Source: Phorcus lineatus (Eukaryota > Mollusca > Gastropoda > Trochida > Trochidae). Taken from it: a stretch of 64,000 bases of DNA. Below, in pieces: positions 46,294-58,800 of this stretch; positions within the stretch are counted from its first letter, which is position 1; every line of letters begins with the position of its first letter. The notes below the pieces were generated by a model. It was not told the DNA's origin, did no database searches, and was given only the letters and a program-made list of their open reading frames with translations. A program made the position numbers and the translations under genes. Location: assembly GCA_921293015.1 (NCBI GenBank), contig OV121081.1:76525022-76589021 (forward strand), read 5' to 3'.

Positions 46294-49200
46294 GTTGCGA
46301 AAAAGAAACGTTAATAATTGAAATTTCAATACAGATATGCAGATCCATTCTTCGTTAAGGTAAATGTCTATCGTACCCCCACAATTACCCATAACAGTTT
46401 TGGCAGGCCATTGAAATGACCAGGGGTAAAAATTCCGAAAGCACTAATTTTTAATACTCTCCTTAAAATCCTGTTTAAGTTATCAACTTTATCAAAATTA
46501 GTCACGTTTGTTCCTTAGGACAAAGTCACTGTGATTGGGTTGGTTTTAATCTCAGAGAGTCCAAATGGAACATTTCATTTGACGTTTAACAAAATCAAAA
46601 TATCGAAAATATGACCCATTCTGTCTATATCAATATGCCAAAATTTGCACGAGAGACCAGACGATCCCAAAATGAATGGCAAGAATGGCAATTTCACACA
46701 TGGACAGTGATCCATTGTCCGTTTAGTTGAAGTTATTCTATTGAAGTTGAAACGAAACCCAATTTACATAATATTTGCACTACGATTCAGTGGTAAGTGA
46801 ACAAACTTTCAGTATGCAGCTGTATTTGTCGTTGAATGTACCATATAAAGAACAAATACTCGCCATTCGTTGGCATACATACTAGTCAGCCTTCACAGTA
46901 TTTGGAATACCATTAGATAGTTGATGAACGAAGTACAATAGACTTGGTATTTCAAGTATGTAGTAAGGTGTTGCTTTACACCTAATATTGTTCAATAGAA
47001 CAATATGATGTTACGAATAACCTTTCTAAATGGAGTATAGTGACGGCAAGAGTGACATTGTGGGATGGTAATCAGGCTTTATTATGGCAGTCAGTTGTTA
47101 CATTGTGACAGTTAACCTTTCGCTAAATAAGTCGACGGATGCATTGAAGTAAGCAAAACAAACTCGTAAGTACCTTTTGCTGTACTAGCAACTTAATTGT
47201 GTTTGTGTGATCAGGATGAAACGTACTTCGCACTTGATGCAATGTAGACATAACTATTATCATAAATGCTAGTCATTTCTAAAGGATGACGAAACAAGTT
47301 CAGAAAACAAACCAGAATTGGGACTAAAACAATCATTGACTGACAATCGGTCTGATACGGCGTCTTAATTATTTTCATCGCCTTCATATGTATACATTAT
47401 GTATATCATATATGCTTATGTAATTAAAGAAAACAAATCAGAAATTGTATCTTTATGATAACAAGGGATTGTTGTATCAAAGTATCAAACACAAAACGGA
47501 AGGAAAACAATGAACTACAGTCACGATTGGTTGGTTGTTTAGGACTGCCTGAAGACACAGGGCATCACGTTAACAAGAGCATGATGAAACAACGTATTGA
47601 TCTCATTACATTTTTAGAAACTCAAGCCAATTCGGCTCATGATTAGGTAATCTATTTAGTATGCTCTATTCCTATGACAAGTGACCAACCTCAACCTCAA
47701 CCTCATACATTTTTTCACGGCTCAATTAAACTGATTTTTTCTTAGACCTAAATGTAACCGACGGGTGTTGATGTTACAAAGGCAATGAGACTGATATCTA
47801 ATGGATGCATGCTCGTAAGGTTGATATACAATTGATCTATACAAATGTCTCTCTGCATTAATTCATAAATTTCTTAAATTGTAGATTGATAAAGTATGCA
47901 TAAACTTTGTTGACAAACAAACACAAATTGTCATCATCGCAGTCTTCATAATACACAGCATATGATTACTTTGTCTTATCAATTCATTTGTCAAAGGAAA
48001 TACATTTCCAATCTAAATTTGTAAAATTATTCGCAAAGACAAATGGGCATTTCATCATGTTTTTCTTACCATAAAGTATTTAAAATGCACATCAGCATTA
48101 TCTCTGAACACCATTTTGGAACCAATAAGACTCATTACAAAGCTCTTGAAGGAGACCATGAGACGAAATGCCCTTTACTGCTTCCCGTGACACTCTCTAG
48201 CACTGTCATGTATATCTAAAGGTTGTGACAGAGTCGACCAATTACACAACCTGTCTTCCTGTGTTACAGGTGTCGGTACGAGACAGCAAGAGGTAAGAAA
48301 TAGTCTATGTCGAAATTTGAAGACACTATTACATGTACAATGACATGATTTTAATGTCACCAGCCACAGACGAGTTGCTAATGAACTAATTGGACCAGAC
48401 AAACAGAGGATGTTCATCAAGTGTTTTCGTTTGAATGAGTGAATGGGTGATGGTCCAAGGTTAAAATGTCTAATCTACTTATGTTAGATTATGTGGAAGT
48501 AGGCTAAGAATATTCAGTATTATATCCTAAGAGAGCAACCATGTTTTTTTAAACAATTTTTCATATTTATGATGATTATGATCTTTGAGGATATTCATTA
48601 TAATTTTCTAATTCAAAAACCAATCTCTAGAAACCGATACTAATAAAATGTTAACTAAGTATTCTCTGCCGTTCATATCTCCACTACAAGATATATTTTA
48701 CATTGTCAGAAACTCATTAAAAAGCGTTAATGTAATGATGTTTAAACCCTGCTTCTAAATAGCGTCATAAGCCAACAGTTGACATACAGACAAACGTAAA
48801 TTGAAATGCTGATGACATGTCTGTGTTCAGCACCTAGCAAAATATTTCACAAACTGTCAAGCAATTCTTAGATTTTGGCATTTGTTTCCTGATTGCCTTT
48901 ATAGAATATTTCCAGGTATTTTTCAAACTCGTAATGTACTTGGACTTATGTGACTCTGATCCGGAAAAAAAAGTTTTATATTCTATTTATCAGTTTTTTA
49001 AGAAGAAACGCATTTTTGTGATAAAGGCAAATAACCTTCATAGAAATTCCGTTCCTTTCAGTTTTCCTGTTGGAATTGACTTTGGTTTATGTGTCAAGCA
49101 CGTGGTCACATACACACGTAGAGAGCAAATAATCTAGGAATTTTCACGAAAAGCGATTTATTTCCTCGAAACTTAGCAACAACTAGAACACTGCACATTT

Positions 49201-49830
49201 CCACACTTTATTTCCAAATCATGTGTTCAAACTGTTTTTGTTTTTTTTTTTGCTTACCGGCTGATTATGATATATTTCATATATTGTAAGCCAAAAGCTA
49301 TTGAGATACCTTAATAACACACATGTGTAGGTTATGCTTGTTCCTTATGATAATATAAATACATTAATAAGCTTCTGAAATAAACTATAAACATTTCCCT
49401 TTCTTAACATTGGTTGGACCTCTTAATTGTCTGGCAGTCACGTGAAAGGAATTACCCAGAAATAGCAGGTTCAATATGGAAACACTTATACCTTTGGTCA
49501 TTAAGTAAAGACAACTTCAGGTCGAATCTTCAAAAATTTATATTCATGTCTGAATCCATGTTCTATCCCCAAGAATCGGACACTAACTTTATTATACAGA
49601 GGAGATAGGGGCCCCGATCGGTTTTAGAATAGATATTCTGGGGTTCATATGCCAAATCATAATAGTTTTAAATTCCTATAAATAAATTCCTTCCACCTTA
49701 GCTGATATCTGACTAATACTTTCATCAAGATATCATGGGATCGTCCACTCTAATTTGCATGAATATATCAGAACAATTAAAAAATAATAAGATAATTTTC
49801 ACTTTACGACGACTTTGACGAGGCGAACAC

Positions 49831-50051
49831 AAAACGTTTTGTTAGTTACTAGTGGCCATGTGTGTATTCATGATTTGCTATTGACACAGCATAATACTGC
49901 ATAGCTATTTTACGAGATAGTTATCTGATTTTTTTAATATGCACGCGATCAAATGGCCTTAGGAAGAATGCTTGAAATGCAAAAGTTTGTTATATCTTTG
50001 TAGTTGACGGTTAAATGTTAACTGTTATCAAAAGAGATAAAGAGAAGAAGT
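49831..50051. other. Array edge, no gene
   Basis: Beyond the last X block I no longer see array matches. A+T-rich, no coding frame. Confidence 0.4.
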
Positions 50052-50301
50052 AAAAGGGGCTCGTTCTCTGAAATTTGCATTTCTTAATCTTTTTCGCAAA
50101 AAAAAAAAATTCTTAATACCAAATGCGTTATCTTTAGAGCGTCAAAATATCTCATTACTCAACACGATCTTCCGTAGCCGTAGAGGAAATAATCAAGTAA
50201 CAGGAAAAACCTCTGGCGGTCATTATTGTGTAACACGTTTTAATGAATTTATTCGTGCGATCACTTTGGTTACCTAAAATAACATGCTGCTGGCCCTTTA
50301 A
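50052..50301 (-). mobile_element. TTAA-flanked MITE, diverged minus-strand copy
   Basis: In reverse complement it starts after TTAA (50298-50301) with AGGGCCAGCAGCATG and aligns with the element at 53890-54161. Shared phrases include AATGACCGCCA and ACTTGATTATTTCC. An A12 run near 50100 interrupts it. The left end near 50052 (TAAAAGGGGCTC) is diverged and only approximate. Confidence 0.6.
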
Positions 50302-52421
50302 TACTGTAATTGTGATCAACGGCCTTTAAAATTGAACCTCCGTGATCGTTTTATTTTGTTAACAGTATAGAGATAAACGAATCATTTCAAAGCTTGTTTA
50401 CGTAGACCTATTTACCTTTTTCTTTTATTTTATTTATAAAGTAGGATACTCATTTTATAAATATGACACAACCCTACGTTTGTGTTGGTTTGCTTTTTCT
50501 AAACATGTTAATTTCATAATACATGAAATAGTTCAAACATTGGCATGATTTCAAAGCTTTAATGTGAATACACGCGTCTTATTCAGATAAAGGTTATCAC
50601 TGAAACTAGATTAGACAGAGATAGATATAAACATTGTTAGCAATAATGGAAGTAACAACATAAGAGGGTGTTTTTGTTTACAGAGGCGAACTTGAATGGA
50701 TAATGGTTGCTGGTTTCTGTATCTAATGATAAATCGTCAATCTTCTGAATGTCTCGTATCGGGTATCGTCACACTCTAACATTTACAAAGTCGTTCACAA
50801 TCTTAAACATAAACAAAAATTGTCATTTTTCTTTCAAAACATTAAATGATAATTTTGTATTTCTATTGCTCTACTACACATAACACTAATGAGAACAGCT
50901 CAGAACACCGTCAATATTTTTGTTTTGGAAAGCTGGTACCCGAAACCACAGCTCACAGGGCAATGTTTACTAGACATGTTGTCATTTTTGCCTCAGATGG
51001 AAATAAATATGTAAGAAATCTGAATATTACCCGAATCTATGCTGTTCCCTTCCATTCCCTCTTTTAAGTTGCAATATTTCTTAAAGCAAGCAATTCGTTT
51101 TCCCTTGTGTACAGTAATTAATGTTTCTGTACCAATTGTACTTGATTCATCTATTTTCATACTTATTGCCTTATATTTCACAACTGCAAATATATTCTTG
51201 CAATTTTGATGCGCATAGATCTTTCAAAGGTGAAAAAGACATTATCAATGACTTGGCCTCCATCAATAGTTATTCAACCTGGATATAATCATTTGAGACT
51301 GATATAGTTTAAATGTGTACTGTTGATTTAGGATAAACCATCCATTCATTATAATACCACTAGAAACCATTTTGAAATATACTCTTTCTAAAAAGAAACA
51401 CTCGACTATTTATTTGAAAATAGTATCATAAAAACACTTTAAAATTCTTCTTTGTAATCATAGATTTTATGATCATATTGAATGATCAGGATCAGATGGC
51501 TTTCGTGACGCTCCTAATGACCTTAGACATTTCATAACGTCACGACATATTCAAAAAGGATGTGGCCAGATGGCATCTGGTTCAGATTCTGGAGTTGTTG
51601 ATATGTTTGCGTAAAGTAAGTCAAATAGTCCAACATATTATAAGCCCCACGAATATGAATTTACGTAAATTACGACCCCATCCGATGGATACGAGTTGTG
51701 GTTACAATGGATTAAGTCATTAGATGTATAAGACAATTGACTATCTTTATACGATATTTGACACATGTGCGATTCATTTTCTCTCTGTAATGTTCATTAA
51801 TGTAAAGCTGCGTTTCATGTGTTTCTCTTTTGGAGGAGTATATATCAGACTTTACTTACCTCATTATGAAACCATTACGCTTTGGATACAATAAAGAGAA
51901 AACAAGTCTTGTGTGTAAGCATGGGTTTAGCCACTGAGCCTTTAAAGTAATGTATTATACAATTTTTACCATTTACAAAAGATTTTGCAACACATACGGA
52001 AACAAGAAAGAGACATGTGTATCAGTTTCCCATGAGTATATGAGCGTGATAATGGTTGCTGGGAACAGACAACGCTGTGACCATTCACCTTGGATTCAAT
52101 AAGTGCCTACAGTGAGCTTAGCAAACAAGATAGAGGTGAATGGAAACAGTTGTCTCTAAGTGCGTACATGTTCCTTACCGTCAAGTTCTTTAAATGAGTC
52201 AGCTGTGTTTGGCATTTTTAAAACTTTGGCTTTTGTAGATATGTTCTGACTGAATGTGTTTTAAGAATCTAATTTCAATCTGCTTTGCAGCAAGTGGTAC
52301 TTTTCTCCAGAAGGGTGCAAACGGGGCGGCAAACGGGATATAATTTGTGGCAAAATCGAGAATATAATTGCATACCTGGTCTTTAATTTTCTATGTGCCT
52401 TTTTCTTTCTAATATATTAGT
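50302..52421. other. Non-coding stretch
   Basis: No recognisable gene or transposon protein. Open frames are short and unsupported. No array block is seen. Confidence 0.5.
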
Positions 52422-52504
52422 TTGAAGAGAACTCCCACGCCAAAAACTGAGCCGCCAGTGTACTATGGAGATGAGACGTGCCTTCGAACATGTACCACAA
52501 CCTC

Positions 52505-52625
52505 ATCGTATTTGTATTCAACAGAAACGATATCCCCTGAGTACCTATATTCAACGCACTCTATCTCCACAGTACCTGTATTCAACAGAGAGCTTTATCA
52601 CCACAGTGCATGTATTCGACAGAAG
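52505..52625 (+). repeat. Four-copy ~33-bp minisatellite inside an open frame
   Basis: TATTCAAC/TATTCGAC recurs with starts near 52516, 52549, 52580 and 52614 (spacings 33, 31, 34), each followed by a similar A/C/T-rich segment. The plus-strand frame 52422-52733 (103 codons) runs through it, reading SSYLYSTETISPEYLYSTHS, but the unequal spacing breaks codon periodicity. I do not call a gene. Confidence 0.65.
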
Positions 52626-52733
52626 TTTTTTCCCCTCGGTACCGTACATGAAATAGAAACTTTATCCACACAATACGAACGGAAACTATATCTTGTACAA
52701 CCATTTGATGATGCCTTCATTTTTGCCACATAA

Positions 52734-53889
52734 AGTCATTGATAACAAAAGAAACATGTCAGTTTTAGATGCCACGGCATATACAACACATACGGAAAAA
52801 TGAATCGACAGGTTATTATTCCGCATGACCTTTTCCAATGTTAACACGACTGAGGTTTTGATTATTAAGAAGAAATGTGTGTGGCATATGATGATGATGT
52901 ATGTATCAAACAGTAAACACATTACACTTTACGCATAACCTTTAGAAACAGTGAATGATTGTGTGGCATGTTTGTTAGTTCAAGAAATGATTTTGATATG
53001 AATCTTTCATTAACATAAATGCATCCTGTCCTTGTCCAATGCAATAAAGTTTCCTCATTGCTAATATGTATCACAGTCTTACGATTCGTGATGTTTTATT
53101 GGTTTCCAGTTGCGCTGTAAACCCTTTCGTTTAAAAATCCGGAACATCACCATGTATATAGCAATTAAGAGGATCAATATACTGAGAGTACCCTAATTAA
53201 GTTATATATTTATATACATGCTTCACATATCAAATAGAATATCAAACCACAGAGATTTAATTAAGTGTACAACAATTACTGCAAATACTATTACAATTAC
53301 TGACTTTCTATTTTTGTTCTCTATATATTATAGTATTTATTATTGAAATAATTAATGCGTATGGAGAGCTGAATTATTTCCCATTGTCAGAAATGATCCT
53401 CAATCTGTTGAATTACAATACAAATATTTTCGACGAATCCTTTTGTAGGTTCCATTCTCGAGAGGACGTTATCGTTGTTGTTAGTTGTAACGTCGATACC
53501 GAGGTCATTGTACATGTGGAAACGTGCAGCTGGTCTTGATTTCAGGGCTTTATTGGTCTCGAGGAGATATTTATTTCGTAATCAAATATTAATTATTCGT
53601 GAATGGTTGATGTAAACACTCTACACTAAACCTTAAGGCTAACGATACACGATTTCATCCTTACATGTAGATTAGATTATCGAACCATTAAGCAACTATT
53701 TGATACCTCTTAAAGGTATTTTTCGACATTGAAATGATAAAACCTAGCTAAGGTTCACACCTGCGCTTAAGTAATGTAACACTTTCAGTATGCTTTCAAA
53801 GTTAATCAAAGATGCTAGTATATGTATGTAATTGATGGAATGTTGCCTTTCCTAAGCGTTATAAAAATGTTTGATATATAATACTTTAA
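52734..53889. other. Non-coding stretch
   Basis: A+T-rich with no supported gene. Nothing else stands out. Confidence 0.5.
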
Positions 53890-54161
53890 AGGGGCAGTAG
53901 CACGTTTTTGGATAAATAAAGTGACCAGGATCGGTTAAGCCTTTCGAATCCATTTCTCCACCTTAAATGATTGTAAGGGGTTCACACAACAATGACCGCC
54001 AATGGTTTTTGCATGATACTTGATTATTTCCGTTACGCATACTGATGGGTTAAGTAATAAGATGTTTTGACCCTCTGAAGATGATGCATTTGGTATAAAC
54101 TAATGGTTATTGGGGAAAGTTTGAATAATCAAATTCTTCATAAAACCGTGCTTCTGCCTCT
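53890..54161 (+). mobile_element. TTAA-flanked MITE (piggyBac-type target), 272 bp
   Basis: AGGGGCAGTAGCACG at the left matches the complement of CGTGCTTCTGCCTCT at the right (two differences in 15). TTAA lies directly outside both ends (53886-53889 and 54162-54165). TTAA duplication is characteristic of piggyBac-type transposition. The interior is non-coding, so this is a non-autonomous element. A diverged relative lies at 50052-50301 on the other strand. Confidence 0.75.
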
Positions 54162-54165
54162 TTAA

Positions 54166-55597
54166 GGAAATCATAGAATTACCCTTTATCTAATTCTCCT
54201 CTCAAGGAAATTGTATTAAACATATTCGACAGATATGTGCCAGTTTTCTTGTATTGGAAAACTCTCTATTCTGCAGCTGCCATGACAATATCATAATCAG
54301 TTTTTTTCTCCACATTGTTTTTTTCCCTTGGGAATGTACTAATAGATATGAATTTCTAAAATTATTTTTCACTAAATTCCGTAATTAGACTGTATCCATT
54401 CTCTTAATATATTTAGTGTTTCTGTTTGTTTGTTTGACGTCATCACTCGTGGTACGTGCATAACGAGTTCATATATTACTGTTGATCCAGTTGATCAATA
54501 AAGAATAGCATATTTCAAAATATATCTTTCAAGAAAATACGACGTGCCTACTCAGTTCAAGGTGAGTCATTTATTGGCCTGAGGTGTATGAATGAATGCA
54601 GATGTGGTTGACGTTATAGACTCAGATGCGAAGTTATGTATTTGTCCTTGGTTTGATAAAATGAGGAAAATAGTTCAAACAATACAAGGTCTCAGTGACC
54701 GTTTTGATCGAGGTTTAACTTGACATCGCTATCGTGTCAAAACGATCCCATTTGAGTCTAATTCAATGTCCTGTTCTTTAAAAATTGAACGAAAAGCAAT
54801 AAACTTAAAGCTAACCAAGTAACAGTCAAGACAACTTAGACACAAAAGAAAGGAAAGATATCCCGTAGGGGAGAATAAATTGTTCTGAAATCATCACACC
54901 ATGCCCCTTGTCGTATGAAGGGATTCTGCAGGCTTTGTAAGGCTTAGTTACTTGGACGACGACAGGGAGATGGATTACTATTATCAAAACATTCTTCTTT
55001 TCCTGAATGCATGTTATATTATACATATCACGTTAACTGCTTCTTTCAAGAAAGTAAATAAAAGTTATATAGAATATTTGGATTTTCTTTTCTTTTAGTT
55101 TTCTATTACATTTCCGGCAATAAATCAGAACGTGAAGAAAGGGTTGTCTTTCTCAATAACTACATATACAAATACGAAACTTGCATGTATCGTTTGAACT
55201 TAACTTACGAGTCAATATTATATGATAACGGAAGACTAAATGATACAATTAGAGGGAAAATGGGAATGATCATAAGACAAAACTAATATGAACCATAATC
55301 GCATGTGTCACTTTCAGGTGGCATGTTGTATATCGCACTAAGGTGAACTCCCATTTTCTCTTAGACTTGTTCACGTAAGAGACAAAGTTTGACAGCTGAA
55401 AAACCGCAAATCGACGGAAACCGAAAATGTCCAGTATGCATAATACGGATTTAGCGTTTTACTATTTAAGACATGTGCGTTCGCTCCGAAATACACCGGA
55501 GAAATAACCGCAGGTTACTTGCAATATGATTGTCATGAATTCTAACGACAAATATATTATATTATACCGTAAATAACCAAATTGCTACCTCAGTTCT
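54166..55597. other. Non-coding stretch
   Basis: No supported gene. A TGACGTCA palindrome occurs near 54437, alone. Confidence 0.5.
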
Positions 55598-55864
55598 ATG
55601 GCATTAGGTACTATGAAAAATCATAGGCGGTACAATATATGGTTTCACATTGCTCTGTTTACTGTTTACGTTTTATGCACAAGACTACACTGGTTACCAA
55701 GCAAAAACTGTGAACACGAAAATGCTGAGGAGTTTTCTAAGATGAAGCTTTATTACATTTTACGAACAAGTAATGCTTTACAAAAAGCAAATGATATATG
55801 CTATCAAACAAAACACATGAAAGATACATTGAATGATAGCTTTTCTAAAATACTGATATACTGA
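55598..55864 (+). CDS. Small unrecognised ORF with an N-terminal hydrophobic segment
   Basis: 88 codons from an ATG to TGA. A short basic N-terminus (MALGTMKNHRRY) is followed by a hydrophobic segment (NIWFHIALFTVYVLCTRLHW, about residues 13-32) that could be a signal anchor or signal peptide. The rest is polar and helical-looking with two cysteines. A TATA-like run (TATATTATATTATACC, about 55552-55567) lies 30-45 bases upstream of the ATG. I recognise no family. A frame of this length can arise by chance in A+T-rich DNA, so it may not be a gene. It might be a first exon or a small secreted or membrane protein. Confidence 0.2.
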   Translation: MALGTMKNHRRYNIWFHIALFTVYVLCTRLHWLPSKNCEHENAEEFSKMKLYYILRTSNALQKANDICYQTKHMKDTLNDSFSKILIY

Positions 55865-58800
55865 ATACACTCCACAATGACTTCATCTGCTTCATTATGA
55901 TAACGTCAAAGATTTTAAAAGGGTGTGCAAAAATTATATGAATGAATACGTCTGTTGTTTCTGCAGATGAGGTCTAACTTTTTCCAGTGCTTTTAGAAAT
56001 AGTCGGTGTTGGATAGAATTAGATTTGAAATAATAATAGGATGCTTTTTTCAAACACAGTATGTATATATCATGTTTGAATGTCATTATAAGCATCAAAT
56101 ACCTGCAGATAGCCATAATTATAATATTACATATGAAAAAGGTCCTTCTACACTTCAGTATAGTTAAGATATAGATTTGAAAGGTTAAAATCAAAGAGGT
56201 ATAAATGCTTGTTGCCTTTTAAGCCAGTGAACCAACACATTATGAGGTCTATACTTATAAATTCTAACTTTGAAATTTGATGATAGTTTTGATATCCGTA
56301 GAAAATTTAAATTTCATTTAAATGCAAAATCAAAGTACAGCAAAACATCTTTAGTTCCTCTACACTCATGTTAACAAAAACGGTTTTGAAAAGTACTTTT
56401 GATCGAATGCAATTGAAAATATTTTACCTTAACTAAGGACTTACAAAAACACTTTTGTGAAAACAGCATGCTATGATTGTTCATCATTGCGCAATGAAAA
56501 ATTGGTAAAATACTAGTCCAGACGTTGACCTTGACGTTGACCTTGTTTCGCCAAATCAGAAGACAGCATGTTGTGTAAACGCCAAAATACGACGAAAATA
56601 CCTTGTAAAATCAAATTGAAGGTTTAGGGGAATAAAATCCGGTTCACATGACTTTGTTAACACCAATCAGAAGGGAGCATATTGCTTAAATCTCACAGTT
56701 GGGGTCTATACAGTTGTACTGATATACATGTGTCTTTTTGTGTCATATAACTTGTTTACAGATTGTACAAACTATTCTTCCACTTACTTGCTGTGTTCCA
56801 CGAGCGCGATAAAAAGATTTATGTTGTTTAGAACGCTTTTACCAACATTTGTCTCACTGTGATAAGAGATACTAATCTGTTATTTATTACAAAACGGTTA
56901 TTTATTACAGTAAAATAATGTTGTATTACCCGATGAATTCCATGAACTGTCCAGCATAACAAGGTATAAGTACTAGTCAAATTACATAAATCTGAATACG
57001 ACCTGCAGCAGTTCCAAAGAAAGGGCACAAAATATTTATCTTTAAATTGTTGAAAGTTTTCCCCATCGGTTACGGAAACAGAAATGAACGTAGCTAATAG
57101 ATATTAAATTCCTTTATGAAAATATTTCCCTTTACATTAAATATTTAAACGTTAGTGATGTTTATAATTAGTGTTTGTAATAAGGGCACTAAAACAGGAA
57201 ATCTGAAACAAATGTACTACGTAAGGAGAGTGGAATTGTATGTTGATTTTACGTGAGATTGAAGACAATTCGATTTTTGTCGCAATGGTATGACTATAAC
57301 AAAAGAAAACTCTGATTATCTGTAATGATGTGATTGAAACTCAACCTATGCCTCACGAACTATTTGATGACATGGATGAATGCACAGAAACAAATTTAAA
57401 TCGCAAGTTCCTAAATTTGTTAACTTGAAATAAATCTTTCGTAGATAAGGTTCTTAGGCCTAATTTCACAAAGCCCCTTAGTGGTAAGGGTGCCCTTTAC
57501 CCATAACATTTATCACGTAGTTGTTAATTACATCGGGTTAAGATCACCTTAGTCTAAGAGAAGCCTGTGCAAGTGGACCCTGGTTCTCGTATTAACAAAG
57601 GAGACTATTTTTGCGAAGGTCATTTCCTATATAGTTTAAGTCGAAGCTGAGAAAAACAGTTTTCTTACAAGGAGAACCATGCACCAAGAGAGAGAGGCCG
57701 ATCGGTCGATGTTATGGTGTATCATTCCAAACTTGCCTTATTGCGAAGCCGGTTCGGTGATCATAAGACAAATAACATCAACCAAAACGTAGTTTTCGGG
57801 GGATATAGAAAAATTATCTCGGTGCGTGCGGATATTCAACATACGTTTACTTTTGGTCGTTTATTTAAGTTGGACAATCAGCTGGTGTAGTGCTGCCCTT
57901 CGGGGTTTCCATTTATTTCTGCTCTTATACTATACGATGGAAACACAAATTATAATTTTGATTACTGACCAGAACTAAAAAAGCCATAAGGCCAAGCTTA
58001 TTGAAACTTGTTGTGTTGAACAACCATTATGTGATTTTTTTCTTTTCTATTTCTATGGGGAAAGAGTTTCAAAAAACAATACCGTTTCCACGAGAGAAAC
58101 TTAAAGTCTAAACGCTGAGCCCAATGAAACAAAGGATGTTAAACAATTATCTTGTTATAGGTGGAATTATTATCAATGATCTGCTTAAGATAGTTGCCAG
58201 TTAAATTAATAAATCATGTAAAATATTAAATTATTCAAAGGTTAATTAAAGAATGGAGACTATAACAAATGTTTAATATATGTAACACTTTGGCAACAGG
58301 GGGATTAAGCCGACTCTGTTTGTTGGCATTGACAAAGAATAACAACTCTAAAGATCAAAGGAATTATCAGTCAGTGTTGTGTTACGAAGAACATAATGAC
58401 CAATTCTCATGATGTCTTAGATATATGTTACGTTGGTATCTAAGATTGCTATTTCATCCCCTATAAGCATCGCCTTACTTACATATTCTCGCGTTCTATA
58501 AATAAATGTATTCGCGAATCTTCTATAATCAGCTTCTTTTGATTTACATTAATTGGTTGTTTCTTCATAAGACTGATATACGATAACAGGTCACGACCAA
58601 AAAAGATATTGACCGCAAACCTTAATATTGTCAGATATTTGCATTTAATATTTGAGGTCTGTACCACATTAAAGCTAATACGCTGTAATGTGATTATCAA
58701 ACAATACTTATGCTTTTATAACACGAAGGTTTGCTTTGGTGCCGATATTCTTGATGGTGAACAATTCCTTTGTATTGATGACAATGAAGTATGAAACTTC

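Larger units (their letters stand above)
38562..46822 (+). mobile_element. TA-flanked MITE split by the BEL element
   Basis: Left part 38562-38647 and right part 46294-46822 form a ~615-bp element when the BEL and one target duplication are subtracted. It starts CAGCTGCATGCCAAAAGTTT and ends with the complement of CAGCTGCATACTGAAAGTTT. The terminal inverted repeats extend about 75 bp with some mismatches. TA lies at both outer ends (38560-38561 and 46823-46824). The reverse-oriented sister at 23041-23615 shows the sequence without the BEL. Structure and TA flanks suggest a Tc1/mariner-type non-autonomous element. Confidence 0.75.
33940..49830 (+). repeat. Large tandem array, copy E (interrupted by LINE and BEL insertions)
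   Basis: Blocks seen: O (33940-34560), Q (34640-34780 and 34905-35010), P (36165-36330), R (36830-37075), W (38170-38420), U (46960-47170), T (48130-48345), V (48770-48920), S (49285-49520) and a following X (49690-49830). Removing the BEL element and the LINE leaves roughly 7 kb, in line with the other copies. The U-T-V-S order after the BEL continues from Q-P-R-W before it, which confirms that the BEL split a single unit. Confidence 0.65.

Noticed and set aside
52422-52733. 103-codon frame with YLYST repeats
   Set aside because: The repeat spacing (33, 31, 34) is not codon-periodic; best explained as a minisatellite with a chance open frame.
57470-57590. G+C-richer patch resembling a dispersed MITE
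   Set aside because: No inverted ends or target duplication could be found by eye.
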